From Koleobacter methoxysyntrophicus (lineage in GTDB: Bacteria; Bacillota; Thermosediminibacteria; Koleobacterales; Koleobacteraceae), in assembly GCF_017301615.1 (NCBI RefSeq), contig NZ_CP059066.1, forward strand, positions 2,492,888 through 2,556,887: a stretch of DNA of 64,000 bases. The letters are read 5' to 3'. A program made the position numbers and the translations under genes. A model generated the notes under the pieces. The model saw only the letters and a list, made by a program, of their open reading frames with translations, did no database searches and was not told the DNA's origin. Below, piece after piece: positions 50,348-58,414 of this stretch. Within the stretch, counting starts at the first letter, position 1. Every line of letters begins with the position of its first letter.

Positions 50348-51037
50348 ATGGAAACCATTGCAATAATCGGGACCGGTAGGATGGGAAGTTTAATAGCCAG
50401 AAAAATTAAAGATAAATACAGAATTTTACTGGTAGATAAAGATATAAGACGGTGTGGTAATTTAGCTAAGGATATCCATTCTATCGCTACAGGGAATTTA
50501 GAAGTGATTAAAGATGCCGATTATATTATTTTAGCATTACCCGATAGAGTTATTCGAGATATCTTACCAAATATTAATTCCTTTTTAAAGGGCCATCAAA
50601 TTGTAATAAATATTTCAACTTCTACAATGAAAAAAGACTTGCTGGATAAAATTAATTATAGACAAAACCTGATTAGTGTCAAGATAATCGGTCATTATGA
50701 AGAAATAAATTTGGGAGAAATACCACTAATAATAATCGAAGAAACTGCAAAAGATGAAATTAAAACAAAAATGATCGAGATATTTTCAAATATCGGTATT
50801 GTTTTATTCGGAAAAGAAGAAGATGTAGAAAAAGTAAATACCATTGCAGGGGAAGAAGCTATAAAAGCAGCGATAAATATAAAAAAAAGACTAATGGAAC
50901 AGAACATTAAGCAAGAGTATTGGAGTATTGCTATAAGAAATGTAGCTTCAGGGACCATGAAAGCCTTTTCATCAGGTGATATCGGGCCTTTTGCAAAAAG
51001 AGTGGTAGAAGAATTAGAGAAAAAAAATAGCTTATAA
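50348..51037 (+). CDS. NAD(P)-binding Rossmann protein (ProC/TyrA-like)
   Basis: This encodes 229 residues. The dinucleotide motif is 'IAIIGTGRMGSLIARKIKDK', followed by 'ADYIILALPDRVIRDILPNI'. The C-terminal helical part (150-229) is short. It resembles the pyrroline-5-carboxylate reductase/6-phosphogluconate dehydrogenase superfamily. In the cluster it could reduce an imine or oxidise an amino-acid intermediate. It starts 2 bp after the reactivase gene and is the last gene before a terminator. Confidence 0.7.
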   Translation: METIAIIGTGRMGSLIARKIKDKYRILLVDKDIRRCGNLAKDIHSIATGNLEVIKDADYIILALPDRVIRDILPNINSFLKGHQIVINISTSTMKKDLLDKINYRQNLISVKIIGHYEEINLGEIPLIIIEETAKDEIKTKMIEIFSNIGIVLFGKEEDVEKVNTIAGEEAIKAAINIKKRLMEQNIKQEYWSIAIRNVASGTMKAFSSGDIGPFAKRVVEELEKKNSL

Positions 51038-51045
51038 AATCAAAG

Positions 51046-51070
51046 AAAGAGGGGACATTCCCCTCTTTTT
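51046..51070 (+). terminator. Intrinsic terminator after the mutase operon
   Basis: AAGAGGGGA / TCCCCTCTT with a 3-4-nt loop is followed by TTTC. Confidence 0.8.
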
Positions 51071-51138
51071 CACATTGTATTATTAAATATCATAAAATAA
51101 ATATATATTACCATTAAAATAGAGGGGAATGAAGTTCG

Positions 51139-52116
51139 ATGCTGCTTAATATTAAATGCATAGATGTCGGAACAAACTACTGCCCGTGTTATCTGGCGGA
51201 AATAGGCAATTGCCTGGTATGTTCTCATTTAAACGGGAAAGGGTGCGGAGATTGCAACTGGCAGGGGATATGTATTATGAATGATTTCTACTGGAATGGT
51301 AAAAGATCCGCGGAAGGACGAACAATCATAAGGACTGAAGAAGTATCAAAGAAGTTGATAGCAGATAATCTACTTTTATTGTCTGCCCAAATCCCTTCTC
51401 ATAAAGTAAAAGACTTTGTTCACCCCGGAACTTTTGTTTTTATAAAAAATGATAGTTTTCCAGACTTCTATGATGTTCCTACTTCAGTGATGGATGTTGA
51501 TGAAAAAAAACATATTCTACATTTTGCAATACAAATAGTCGGTCCCAAAACAAAAGCCCTATTAAAAGAAGAAAAGAAGATAACAATTAGGGGACCGTAC
51601 TGGAACGGAATATACGGAATAGAACATATAAAAACTCTAGAAAACGGCTACGTATTGATTATTACAAGGGGAATTTGTCAGGCTTCCGCTTTGCTCTTAA
51701 TAAAAAAACTGATTAATAACGATAATAAAGTTAAGGTATATATAGATCCGGGAAGTTTAGGAAGAATCTTCATAGGGGATTCCTTAAAAGAACTCGGTAT
51801 AACCGCTATAAAAACAGATATTACGAAAAAGGAAAAATTAAACGAAATCAAATCGGATATAGAAAATCAACCTTTCGACCTTATATACAGCGGTGGTGGA
51901 GACTTGCAGCATCTAATTATATTTAAAATAATAAAAGAAACGAAAAAAGAAGTACCCCTTATTGCAAGCAATAACAATCAAATATATTGCGGTGAAGGGA
52001 TTTGCGGAAGCTGTGCTGTGGAAAACTCTAAAGAAACCCATAGAGAAAGAATTTATTTGTGTAAGGCTCAGTTTGATTATACTACTTATGTGCAAAGGGG
52101 GTTTTATAATGGCTAA
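51139..52116 (+). CDS. Cysteine-rich PyrK-like FAD/NAD oxidoreductase (copy B)
   Basis: This encodes 325 residues. An N-terminal cysteine module (1-55: 'NYCPCYLAEIGNCLVC', 'CGDCNWQGIC') precedes a ferredoxin-reductase-like flavin barrel, an NAD domain, and a C-terminal 2Fe-2S motif 'CGEGICGSCAV' with a last Cys in 'YLCKAQF', as in PyrK. It could pass electrons between NAD(H) and the FAD oxidoreductase encoded next, with which it overlaps by 8 bp. The N-terminal module is shared only with the 45811 product in this window. Confidence 0.78.
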   Translation: MLLNIKCIDVGTNYCPCYLAEIGNCLVCSHLNGKGCGDCNWQGICIMNDFYWNGKRSAEGRTIIRTEEVSKKLIADNLLLLSAQIPSHKVKDFVHPGTFVFIKNDSFPDFYDVPTSVMDVDEKKHILHFAIQIVGPKTKALLKEEKKITIRGPYWNGIYGIEHIKTLENGYVLIITRGICQASALLLIKKLINNDNKVKVYIDPGSLGRIFIGDSLKELGITAIKTDITKKEKLNEIKSDIENQPFDLIYSGGGDLQHLIIFKIIKETKKEVPLIASNNNQIYCGEGICGSCAVENSKETHRERIYLCKAQFDYTTYVQRGFYNG

Positions 52117-53380
52117 GGTGATTATTATCGGGGGAGGTTGGGCCGGATGTGCTGCAGCAATTACGGCAATAAAAAATAAGGCAGAGGTAGTATTAATTGA
52201 AAAAACCGATATGTTATTAGGTTGTGGCCTTGTTGGGGGAATTATGAGAAATAACGGGAGGTTCACTGCCACAGAGGAAGCGATTATAATGGGAGCAGGA
52301 GAACTATTTGAACTAGCAGATTCATTATCCCGACACAAGAATATAGATTTTCCCGGGCATTCGCATGCCAGCCTTTATGATGTTTTAAAAATTGAACCTA
52401 CAGTTAGAAACTTATTGGTTAAAAAGGGAGTAAATATATTATTTGAAACCAGGGCAGTAGATGTAGAAATGGATAAAAACAAGATAACAGGGATTCTTAT
52501 ATCCGATGATAGGCTGATAAAAGGAGATGTATTTATTGAAACCACCGGTTCTTCAGGCCCTATGGGGAATTGTTTAAAATACGGCAATGGATGTGCTATG
52601 TGCATCCAGAGGTGTCCCGCATACGGCCCAAGGGTCAGTATTAGCGAGAAAGCCGGGGGTAAGGACGTGATAGGGAAAAGAAGTTCAGATAGTTTTGGAG
52701 CGATGAGCGGTTCCTGTAAACTCAATAAAGATTCCCTGGGTGAAGAGATACGAAATAAATTAAACAAAGAAGGGGTAGTTATAATACCTTTAGATAAAAA
52801 GAACATAAACAAGCAAAAGCTATCAATGAAAGTGTGTCAACAATATGCCATTAATGAGTATGCAGAAAATCTAATTCTTTTGGATACAGGGCATGCGAAA
52901 TTAATGACTTCATACCATTCCTTAGCTGCATTAAGGAATATTAAGGGTTTTGAAAATGTTAGATATGAAGACCCTTATGCGGGAAGCAAAGGAAATTCCA
53001 TCAGGTATATGTCTATGGCATTAAGGGATAATACCATGAAAGTTGATGGTATCCCAAACCTCTTCTGTGCAGGTGAAAAATCAGGCCCCTTTGTGGGTCA
53101 TACCGAAGCTATTGTAACAGGTTCACTTGCCGGGTATAATAGTATTAGGTACCTGTACGGGGAAAAAACCCTGGAATTACCCAGGACAACTGCAATAGGA
53201 GATATCATAGCATATGTAAATGAACAGATGCGAACAGATAGTGGTTTATGTAACAGATATACCTTTGCAGGAGCTTTATATTTTGAAAGAATGAAGAAAT
53301 TGAATTTATATACTACCAATTTAGACGTGATAAAAGATAGGGTTTATAAAGAAGGCTTAATCGATGTTTTTATGTGTTAA
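52109..53380 (+). CDS. FAD-dependent oxidoreductase with Fe-S motif (copy B)
   Basis: This encodes 423 residues, closely similar throughout to copy A at 44408: 'VIIIGGGWAGCAAAITAIKN', 'DMLLGCGLVGGIMRNNGRFT', 'CLKYGNGCAMCIQRCPAYGP' and 'GAMSGSCKL' are shared almost unchanged. The frame extends upstream to 51962, but ATG 52109 has AAAGGGGG before it and matches the start of copy A. It is coupled to the PyrK-like gene, so the pair probably forms one complex. Confidence 0.82.
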   Translation: MAKVIIIGGGWAGCAAAITAIKNKAEVVLIEKTDMLLGCGLVGGIMRNNGRFTATEEAIIMGAGELFELADSLSRHKNIDFPGHSHASLYDVLKIEPTVRNLLVKKGVNILFETRAVDVEMDKNKITGILISDDRLIKGDVFIETTGSSGPMGNCLKYGNGCAMCIQRCPAYGPRVSISEKAGGKDVIGKRSSDSFGAMSGSCKLNKDSLGEEIRNKLNKEGVVIIPLDKKNINKQKLSMKVCQQYAINEYAENLILLDTGHAKLMTSYHSLAALRNIKGFENVRYEDPYAGSKGNSIRYMSMALRDNTMKVDGIPNLFCAGEKSGPFVGHTEAIVTGSLAGYNSIRYLYGEKTLELPRTTAIGDIIAYVNEQMRTDSGLCNRYTFAGALYFERMKKLNLYTTNLDVIKDRVYKEGLIDVFMC

Positions 53381-53397
53381 TCAGGAGGAGGTTTAAT

Positions 53398-54117
53398 TTG
53401 AAAATAAGGATACAAAAGTTTCTATCCAGGGCAGGGGTAGCGTCCCGAAGAAAAGCTGAAGAATTGATTAAACATGGGCGGGTTAAAGTTAACGGCAAAA
53501 TTATAGAAAGCATGGGAGTTAAAATCGATCCTGAAAACGATGAAATCAAAGTGGATAATAGAATCGTAAAAGGTAATCAGAAAAAAATTTATATTATGTT
53601 AAACAAACCGAAGGGATACATTTCTTCTGTCTCTGATCCCTTTAACCGCCCTACTGTAATCGATTTGATTGATATAGATAATAAAGATGGCCTGCATCCC
53701 GTAGGGAGATTAGATTACGATAGCGAAGGTCTGCTTCTTCTTACCAATGATGGAGAGCTTACATTTAAATTAACACATCCCAAATATGAAATAAATAAGA
53801 CATATATTGTCGAGGTTAAAGGAATACCTCCTTCTCAAAAAATGCATATGCTTAGTAAAGGCATTAAATTAGAGGATGGTTTGATAACTAAGCCCGCTAA
53901 GGTTAAAATAAAAGAACTCAAGAACAATAATGCTGTCCTAGAATTTATAATCCACGAAGGCAAAAAAAGACAAATAAGAAGGATGTGTAAGGCTATAGGC
54001 CATCCTGTAATTAAATTGAAACGGACAAAAATTGGGAATCTCGCTCTGAAAAATTTAAACACAGGTAAATGGAGATTTTTGAATGAAGAAGAAATACAAT
54101 ATTTGAAAAACATTTAA
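53398..54117 (+). CDS. rluB: Pseudouridine synthase (RluB/RsuA family)
   Basis: This encodes 239 residues. An S4 RNA-binding domain (1-60, 'RIQKFLSRAGVASRRKAEEL') precedes the catalytic domain with 'LHPVGRLDYDSEGLLLLTND' (catalytic Asp) and 'EGKKRQIRRMCKAIGHPV'. It modifies U in 23S or 16S rRNA. I chose TTG 53398, after AGGAGGAGG. It marks the return to housekeeping genes after the B12 cluster. Confidence 0.92.
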   Translation: MKIRIQKFLSRAGVASRRKAEELIKHGRVKVNGKIIESMGVKIDPENDEIKVDNRIVKGNQKKIYIMLNKPKGYISSVSDPFNRPTVIDLIDIDNKDGLHPVGRLDYDSEGLLLLTNDGELTFKLTHPKYEINKTYIVEVKGIPPSQKMHMLSKGIKLEDGLITKPAKVKIKELKNNNAVLEFIIHEGKKRQIRRMCKAIGHPVIKLKRTKIGNLALKNLNTGKWRFLNEEEIQYLKNI

Positions 54118-54210
54118 CAATGAGGCAGGAATACAATTTTTTTTATAGAAGAGATATATAGAAAAAAATATGAATTTTACTTATATCAATCATCATGGGG
54201 GAAAAGCAGT

Positions 54211-54678
54211 ATGATCATTTTTCGTCCTGCAAAACCGGGTGAATTTAATAATATTCTGCATGTATTAAAAGAAACAAGCGTTTCTACAAATAATATAAAC
54301 AGCCCTTTTAACACTTTTATTGTTTTGGAGGATAATAGTAAAATAATAGGTGTTGCGGGTATAGAAATATATAGGGATATTGGAGTATTAAATTCCGTTG
54401 CAATTTTACCTGCTTATAGGGGTCAGCAACTCGGGAGTGGAATCGTAAAATCAGTCTTAAATTTTGCTGACAGAAGGAATGTTAAAAAAATATATTTATC
54501 TACCGAAAAGGAAGAAGCCTTTTTTAAAAAATTAGGATTCAAAACAATAGATAAGCAGGAAATAGATGAAAGATGCAGTGAATCCACTTTTTTAAAGAAC
54601 TGCAGTCAAAAGGCTAAAATTATGCTTTTAAACCTGGTAGGATATTTTGATAAACCGTGTTCTCACGCAAACACCTGA
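54211..54678 (+). CDS. GNAT family N-acetyltransferase (ArgA-like)
   Basis: This encodes 155 residues. The acetyl-CoA motif A is 'LNSVAILPAYRGQQLGSGIV', with 'KIYLSTEKEEAFFKKLGFKT' after it. The pattern resembles N-acetylglutamate synthase-like GNAT proteins. A 30-residue tail ('CSQKAKIMLLNLVGYF') is extra. The acceptor substrate is not known. The ATG follows GGGGAAAAG. A terminator follows. Confidence 0.8.
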   Translation: MIIFRPAKPGEFNNILHVLKETSVSTNNINSPFNTFIVLEDNSKIIGVAGIEIYRDIGVLNSVAILPAYRGQQLGSGIVKSVLNFADRRNVKKIYLSTEKEEAFFKKLGFKTIDKQEIDERCSESTFLKNCSQKAKIMLLNLVGYFDKPCSHANT

Positions 54679-54700
54679 TTTCGGGGTGTTTTATTTTTAT
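54669..54700 (+). terminator. Intrinsic terminator after the GNAT gene
   Basis: AAACACC / GGTGTTT with a 9-nt loop is followed by TATTTTTAT. The stem begins inside the last codons. Confidence 0.75.
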
Positions 54701-54724
54701 ATAACATTTCTAATCATACATGAT

Positions 54725-54752
54725 TTGATTTTAGAGTTTTTTCTGGTATAAT
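54725..54752 (+). promoter_or_regulatory. Sigma-A promoter upstream of speE
   Basis: TTGATT (54725-54730) and TATAAT (54747-54752) have a 16-bp spacer, 44 bp before the speE start. Confidence 0.7.
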
Positions 54753-54796
54753 TCTATCTATGATTATTAAAATAATAAATCTAGGAGGTTTTTAAT

Positions 54797-55630
54797 ATGC
54801 TGGATCTATGGTTCACAGAAAAACAGACAAAAAATGTTAATTTTACCTGCAGGATTGCAAGGACTCTTCATACCGAAACAAGTAAATTTCAAAATATAGC
54901 AGTATTAGAAACCGAAGAATTTGGTAAGATGCTTGTATTAGATGGAACCGTTCAAACAACGGTAGAGGACGAATTTATTTACCATGAAATGATAACTCAT
55001 ATACCTCTATATACCCATCCTAATCCTAAAATGGTTCTCGTAATTGGTGGGGGAGATGGAGGAACCATAAGAGAGATCTTAAAGCACCCATCTGTTGAAT
55101 TAGTTGTATTAGTAGAAATAGATGAAAGGGTTGTTGAGGTCTCAAAGATGTTTTTACCCGAAATCAGTTCAGCCCTTAATGATAAAAGGGTAAGAGTTAA
55201 TATAAACGACGGGATCGAGTATGTTAAAAATTTGGAATCTAATAATTATGATGTTATTATAGTAGATTCAACAGACCCGGTAGGCCCTGCTGAAGGGTTA
55301 TTTACTTTGGATTTCTACAAACATGTATTTAAAAGCTTAACAGATGATGGAATTTTAATAGCTCAAACGGAATCCCCTTTTTTTAACAGAAGTCTAATAA
55401 AAAGGGTTTACAAAAACATCAGTACCATATTCCCTATCGCAAAACTATTCCTAGCTAATATCCCAACATACCCGAGTGGGTTATGGAGTTTCACTATAGG
55501 GTCAAAAAAATATGACCCTGTATCTACAAATCTTCAGGACAAATATGATATAGATTGTAAGTATTACACCAAGGAACTTCATCGTTCATGTTTTGTTCTC
55601 CCAAAATTTGTGCAGGAACTATTAAAATAA
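54797..55630 (+). CDS. speE: Spermidine synthase (polyamine aminopropyltransferase)
   Basis: This encodes 277 residues. 'LVIGGGDGGTIREILKHPSV' (decarboxylated SAM binding), 'VVLVEIDERVVEVSKMFLPE', 'IIVDSTDPVGPAEGLF' (catalytic Asp) are present. It transfers an aminopropyl group to putrescine. The ATG follows TAGGAGGTTT. speB follows after 23 bp. Confidence 0.95.
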   Translation: MLDLWFTEKQTKNVNFTCRIARTLHTETSKFQNIAVLETEEFGKMLVLDGTVQTTVEDEFIYHEMITHIPLYTHPNPKMVLVIGGGDGGTIREILKHPSVELVVLVEIDERVVEVSKMFLPEISSALNDKRVRVNINDGIEYVKNLESNNYDVIIVDSTDPVGPAEGLFTLDFYKHVFKSLTDDGILIAQTESPFFNRSLIKRVYKNISTIFPIAKLFLANIPTYPSGLWSFTIGSKKYDPVSTNLQDKYDIDCKYYTKELHRSCFVLPKFVQELLK

Positions 55631-55653
55631 CGAAAACGGGGGAATTAAAATAT

Positions 55654-56514
55654 ATGTTAAAAAAGTTTATCTGTTGTAAAAAGGGCTTTATAGGTTGCTC
55701 TGATTCATATAAAGATAGCAAGGTAGTCATAATAGGGGCTCCTATGGATTTAACAGTAAGCTTTAGACCGGGGGCACGAATGGGACCATCAAAAATTCGA
55801 GAAGTTTCTTATGGGCTAGAAGAATTCAGTATGTATTCGATGGATTCACTAAATAACAAAAGTTATTACGATGCAGGAGACTTAGAACTGCCTTTGGGAA
55901 ATGTAATAGAGAGCATGAAAACTATAAAAGAAGCATCAAACTGTATTTTGGAAAATGGCAAAATACCCTTTTTTATTGGGGGCGAACATTTAATTAGTCT
56001 GCCCGTAATCGAAGCAGTATCACAAAAATATAAAGACCTGGTTGTAATTCACTTTGATGCCCATGCTGACTTAAGAAAGGATTTTATGGGAGAAAAATAC
56101 TCCCATGCTACCGTTATGAGAAGGGTAGCCGAGCTTATAGGGGGAAAAAATATTTACCAGTTCGGAATCAGATCGAGTACTGAGGATGAATTACATTATG
56201 CCAGAGAAAATACAAATTTCTATCCCTTTTCTTTTATGGGTCATATAAAGGAAGTATTTAAGGAACTAAAACAAAAACCGATATACGTTTCTCTTGATAT
56301 AGATGTTGTTGACCCGGCTTATGCTCCTGGAACAGGAACCCCGGAACCAGGCGGATGTACAGCGGCTGAAATATTAGAAGTAACATTACTTCTCGGAGAT
56401 TTAAATATAGTAGGTATGGATTTAGTAGAAGTATCTCCTATGTTCGACCTTTCGGAAAGGACATCCCTTTTAGCGGCAAAGGTCATTAGAGAAATGCTCA
56501 TCCGCATGGGATAA
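55654..56514 (+). CDS. speB: Agmatinase
   Basis: This encodes 286 residues of the ureohydrolase family. Mn ligands are in 'IGGEHLISLPV', 'VIHFDAHADLRKDFMG' and 'SLDIDVVDPAYAPGTGTPEP'. It converts agmatine to putrescine and urea, feeding SpeE. I chose ATG 55654, after GGGGGAA; a longer in-frame start overlaps speE. No speA is seen in this window. Confidence 0.93.
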   Translation: MLKKFICCKKGFIGCSDSYKDSKVVIIGAPMDLTVSFRPGARMGPSKIREVSYGLEEFSMYSMDSLNNKSYYDAGDLELPLGNVIESMKTIKEASNCILENGKIPFFIGGEHLISLPVIEAVSQKYKDLVVIHFDAHADLRKDFMGEKYSHATVMRRVAELIGGKNIYQFGIRSSTEDELHYARENTNFYPFSFMGHIKEVFKELKQKPIYVSLDIDVVDPAYAPGTGTPEPGGCTAAEILEVTLLLGDLNIVGMDLVEVSPMFDLSERTSLLAAKVIREMLIRMG

Positions 56515-56539
56515 CAAGGTTGTTAAAGGGGGATTTACG

Positions 56540-57133
56540 ATGTCTGTCAGATTAAAAAGAGCTCTTGATTTTGCAAAGGATATAGTAAAAGGAGTTATAG
56601 AAGACGGAGATATTGTTGTAGATTGCACAGCAGGAAACGGTAAAGATACCCTCTTTTTAGCTGAATTGGTAGGAACCAGGGGTAAGGTTTATGCCTTTGA
56701 TATTCAGAATGTAGCTATAGAAAATACCCGAAAGGCCCTTATCGATAAAGGGTTTATAGATAGGGTAACTCTTATCTGTGACGGTCACGAACATATTTTA
56801 AAATACGTAAGGGATAAGATAACTTGTGCTGTATTTAATTTAGGATATTTGCCAGGTGGAAACCGCAATATTATAACGGTCCCTGATAAAGTAATTAAAG
56901 CAATAAAAAGCTGTCTTGAGCTTTTACTCCCGGGAGGGATAATTTCAATCGTGTCATATACGGGTCATCCGGGAGGAAAAGAGGAATTGGAAGCCATTAT
57001 TCAGTTTTTAAAGACATTAGATCAAAAAAAATATGCAGTAGCTAATTACAGGTTTTTAAATCAAAAAAATGATCCACCTCAACTTATAATTATCGAAAAG
57101 GGACGAGGTGAGAGAAATTGGCAGCAATATTAA
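56540..57133 (+). CDS. Class I SAM methyltransferase (YtqB-like, tRNA/rRNA type)
   Basis: This encodes 197 residues. SAM motif I is 'DIVVDCTAGNGKDTLFLAEL', with 'GKVYAFDIQNVAIENTRKAL', 'AVFNLGYLPGGNRNIITVPD' (NLGYLPGG, the family mark) and 'GGIISIVSYTGHPGGKEEL'. YtqB-type enzymes (TrmM in some work) modify tRNA. It overlaps the next gene by 16 bp. Confidence 0.85.
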   Translation: MSVRLKRALDFAKDIVKGVIEDGDIVVDCTAGNGKDTLFLAELVGTRGKVYAFDIQNVAIENTRKALIDKGFIDRVTLICDGHEHILKYVRDKITCAVFNLGYLPGGNRNIITVPDKVIKAIKSCLELLLPGGIISIVSYTGHPGGKEELEAIIQFLKTLDQKKYAVANYRFLNQKNDPPQLIIIEKGRGERNWQQY

Positions 57134-58398
57134 ATATAGATAATATAGTTTTTAGATATGGTTCCCATGACATTTTGAAGGAAATAAGTTTAAATATTAG
57201 CAAAGGAGATTTCGTAGGGATTTTAGGGCCAAATGGCTCCGGCAAAACCACATTATTAAAAACCATAACACGGGTTTGCAGACCTGTAAAAGGAATAATC
57301 TTAATTGATAATAAAGATATATACGGTTATTCTATCAAAGAATTCGCTCAAAAGATAGCGTTTGTTCCCCAGGACACTAGTATTAATTTTGATTTTACGG
57401 TGGAAGACATAATACTCATGGGAAGAAATCCATATTTAAAGCCTTTAAAAAGAGAAAATATCGAAGATTACCGTGTAGTTATGCGGTCTATGGAATTGAC
57501 AGATACCCTCAAATTTAAGGATAAAAAGATTACACAGCTTAGTGGTGGTGAGATGCAGAGAGTGCTTATAGCACGGGCTCTTGCTCAGGAGCCGGAAATA
57601 TTGATTCTCGATGAGCCAACTTCCCATCTTGATATAAATTATAAATTTGAAATTTTAGAGCTATTGAAGATTATGAATATGAAAGGAAATATTACAGTAA
57701 TAATTGCCCTTCATGATATTAATTTAGCTTCTTTATACTGCAAGAAAATAATTCTGTTGAAAGACGGTAGAATTTTTGCAGCCGGGATTCCGGAAGAGGT
57801 TGTAAGCAGCAAAAATCTAGAAATAGTTTTTAAAGTAAAGGCAAATATATATAAACATCCGGTAACAGGTAAACCATATGCAACCTTTTTGTATGAGAAT
57901 GAAATAGAAGATTTAAAGAAGATTTCAAATAACAGACGCTTAAAAATCCATGTTATAGGCGGAGGTGGTCAGGCCTCTTTATTATTAAGGGATTTACATA
58001 AAAAAGGATATACTCTAACTGCCGGTGTGCTGAATATCGGAGACTCTGATTGGAAAACGGCCAAACAACTTAAGATTCAGGTTATAGAAGAATCGCCTTT
58101 TGCACCTATATCATATAAAAGTTATCAGGAGAATATAGAACTTATGAAATCAGCAGATTTGGTAGTGCTGGGGAATATTCCTTTCGGTTACGGAAATATA
58201 GCTAATTTAGAAGGGCTTTTGATGGTGATGGATTGCGGTAAAAAAGCATATATAATCAAAGGTGATCCCGTTACCGCAAGGGACTATACCGGAGGTAGAG
58301 GCCAACAAATCTATGAGGGCATTTTAAAAAAAGGGGCAATATTGGTAAATGATTATACTGAACTGGATTGCTATATAAAGGAAGAATTCTTCAAATAG
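57118..58398 (+). CDS. ABC transporter ATP-binding protein (FecE/BtuD type) with extra C-terminal domain
   Basis: This encodes 426 residues. The first 255 are a complete metal-chelate/cobalamin-type ABC ATPase: Walker A 'LGPNGSGKTTLLKTI', Q-loop 'AFVPQDTSINFDF', signature 'QLSGGEMQRVLIARAL', Walker B 'ILILDEPTSHLD'. Residues 275-426 form a separate domain with a Gly-rich start 'IHVIGGGGQASLLLRDL' and 'GDPVTARDYTGGRGQQIYEG'. No permease or binding protein gene is adjacent. A corrinoid or siderophore role is a guess. The start is TTG 57118. Confidence 0.8.
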   Translation: MAAILNIDNIVFRYGSHDILKEISLNISKGDFVGILGPNGSGKTTLLKTITRVCRPVKGIILIDNKDIYGYSIKEFAQKIAFVPQDTSINFDFTVEDIILMGRNPYLKPLKRENIEDYRVVMRSMELTDTLKFKDKKITQLSGGEMQRVLIARALAQEPEILILDEPTSHLDINYKFEILELLKIMNMKGNITVIIALHDINLASLYCKKIILLKDGRIFAAGIPEEVVSSKNLEIVFKVKANIYKHPVTGKPYATFLYENEIEDLKKISNNRRLKIHVIGGGGQASLLLRDLHKKGYTLTAGVLNIGDSDWKTAKQLKIQVIEESPFAPISYKSYQENIELMKSADLVVLGNIPFGYGNIANLEGLLMVMDCGKKAYIIKGDPVTARDYTGGRGQQIYEGILKKGAILVNDYTELDCYIKEEFFK

Positions 58399-58414
58399 CG
58401 GAGGGCATCTATAA

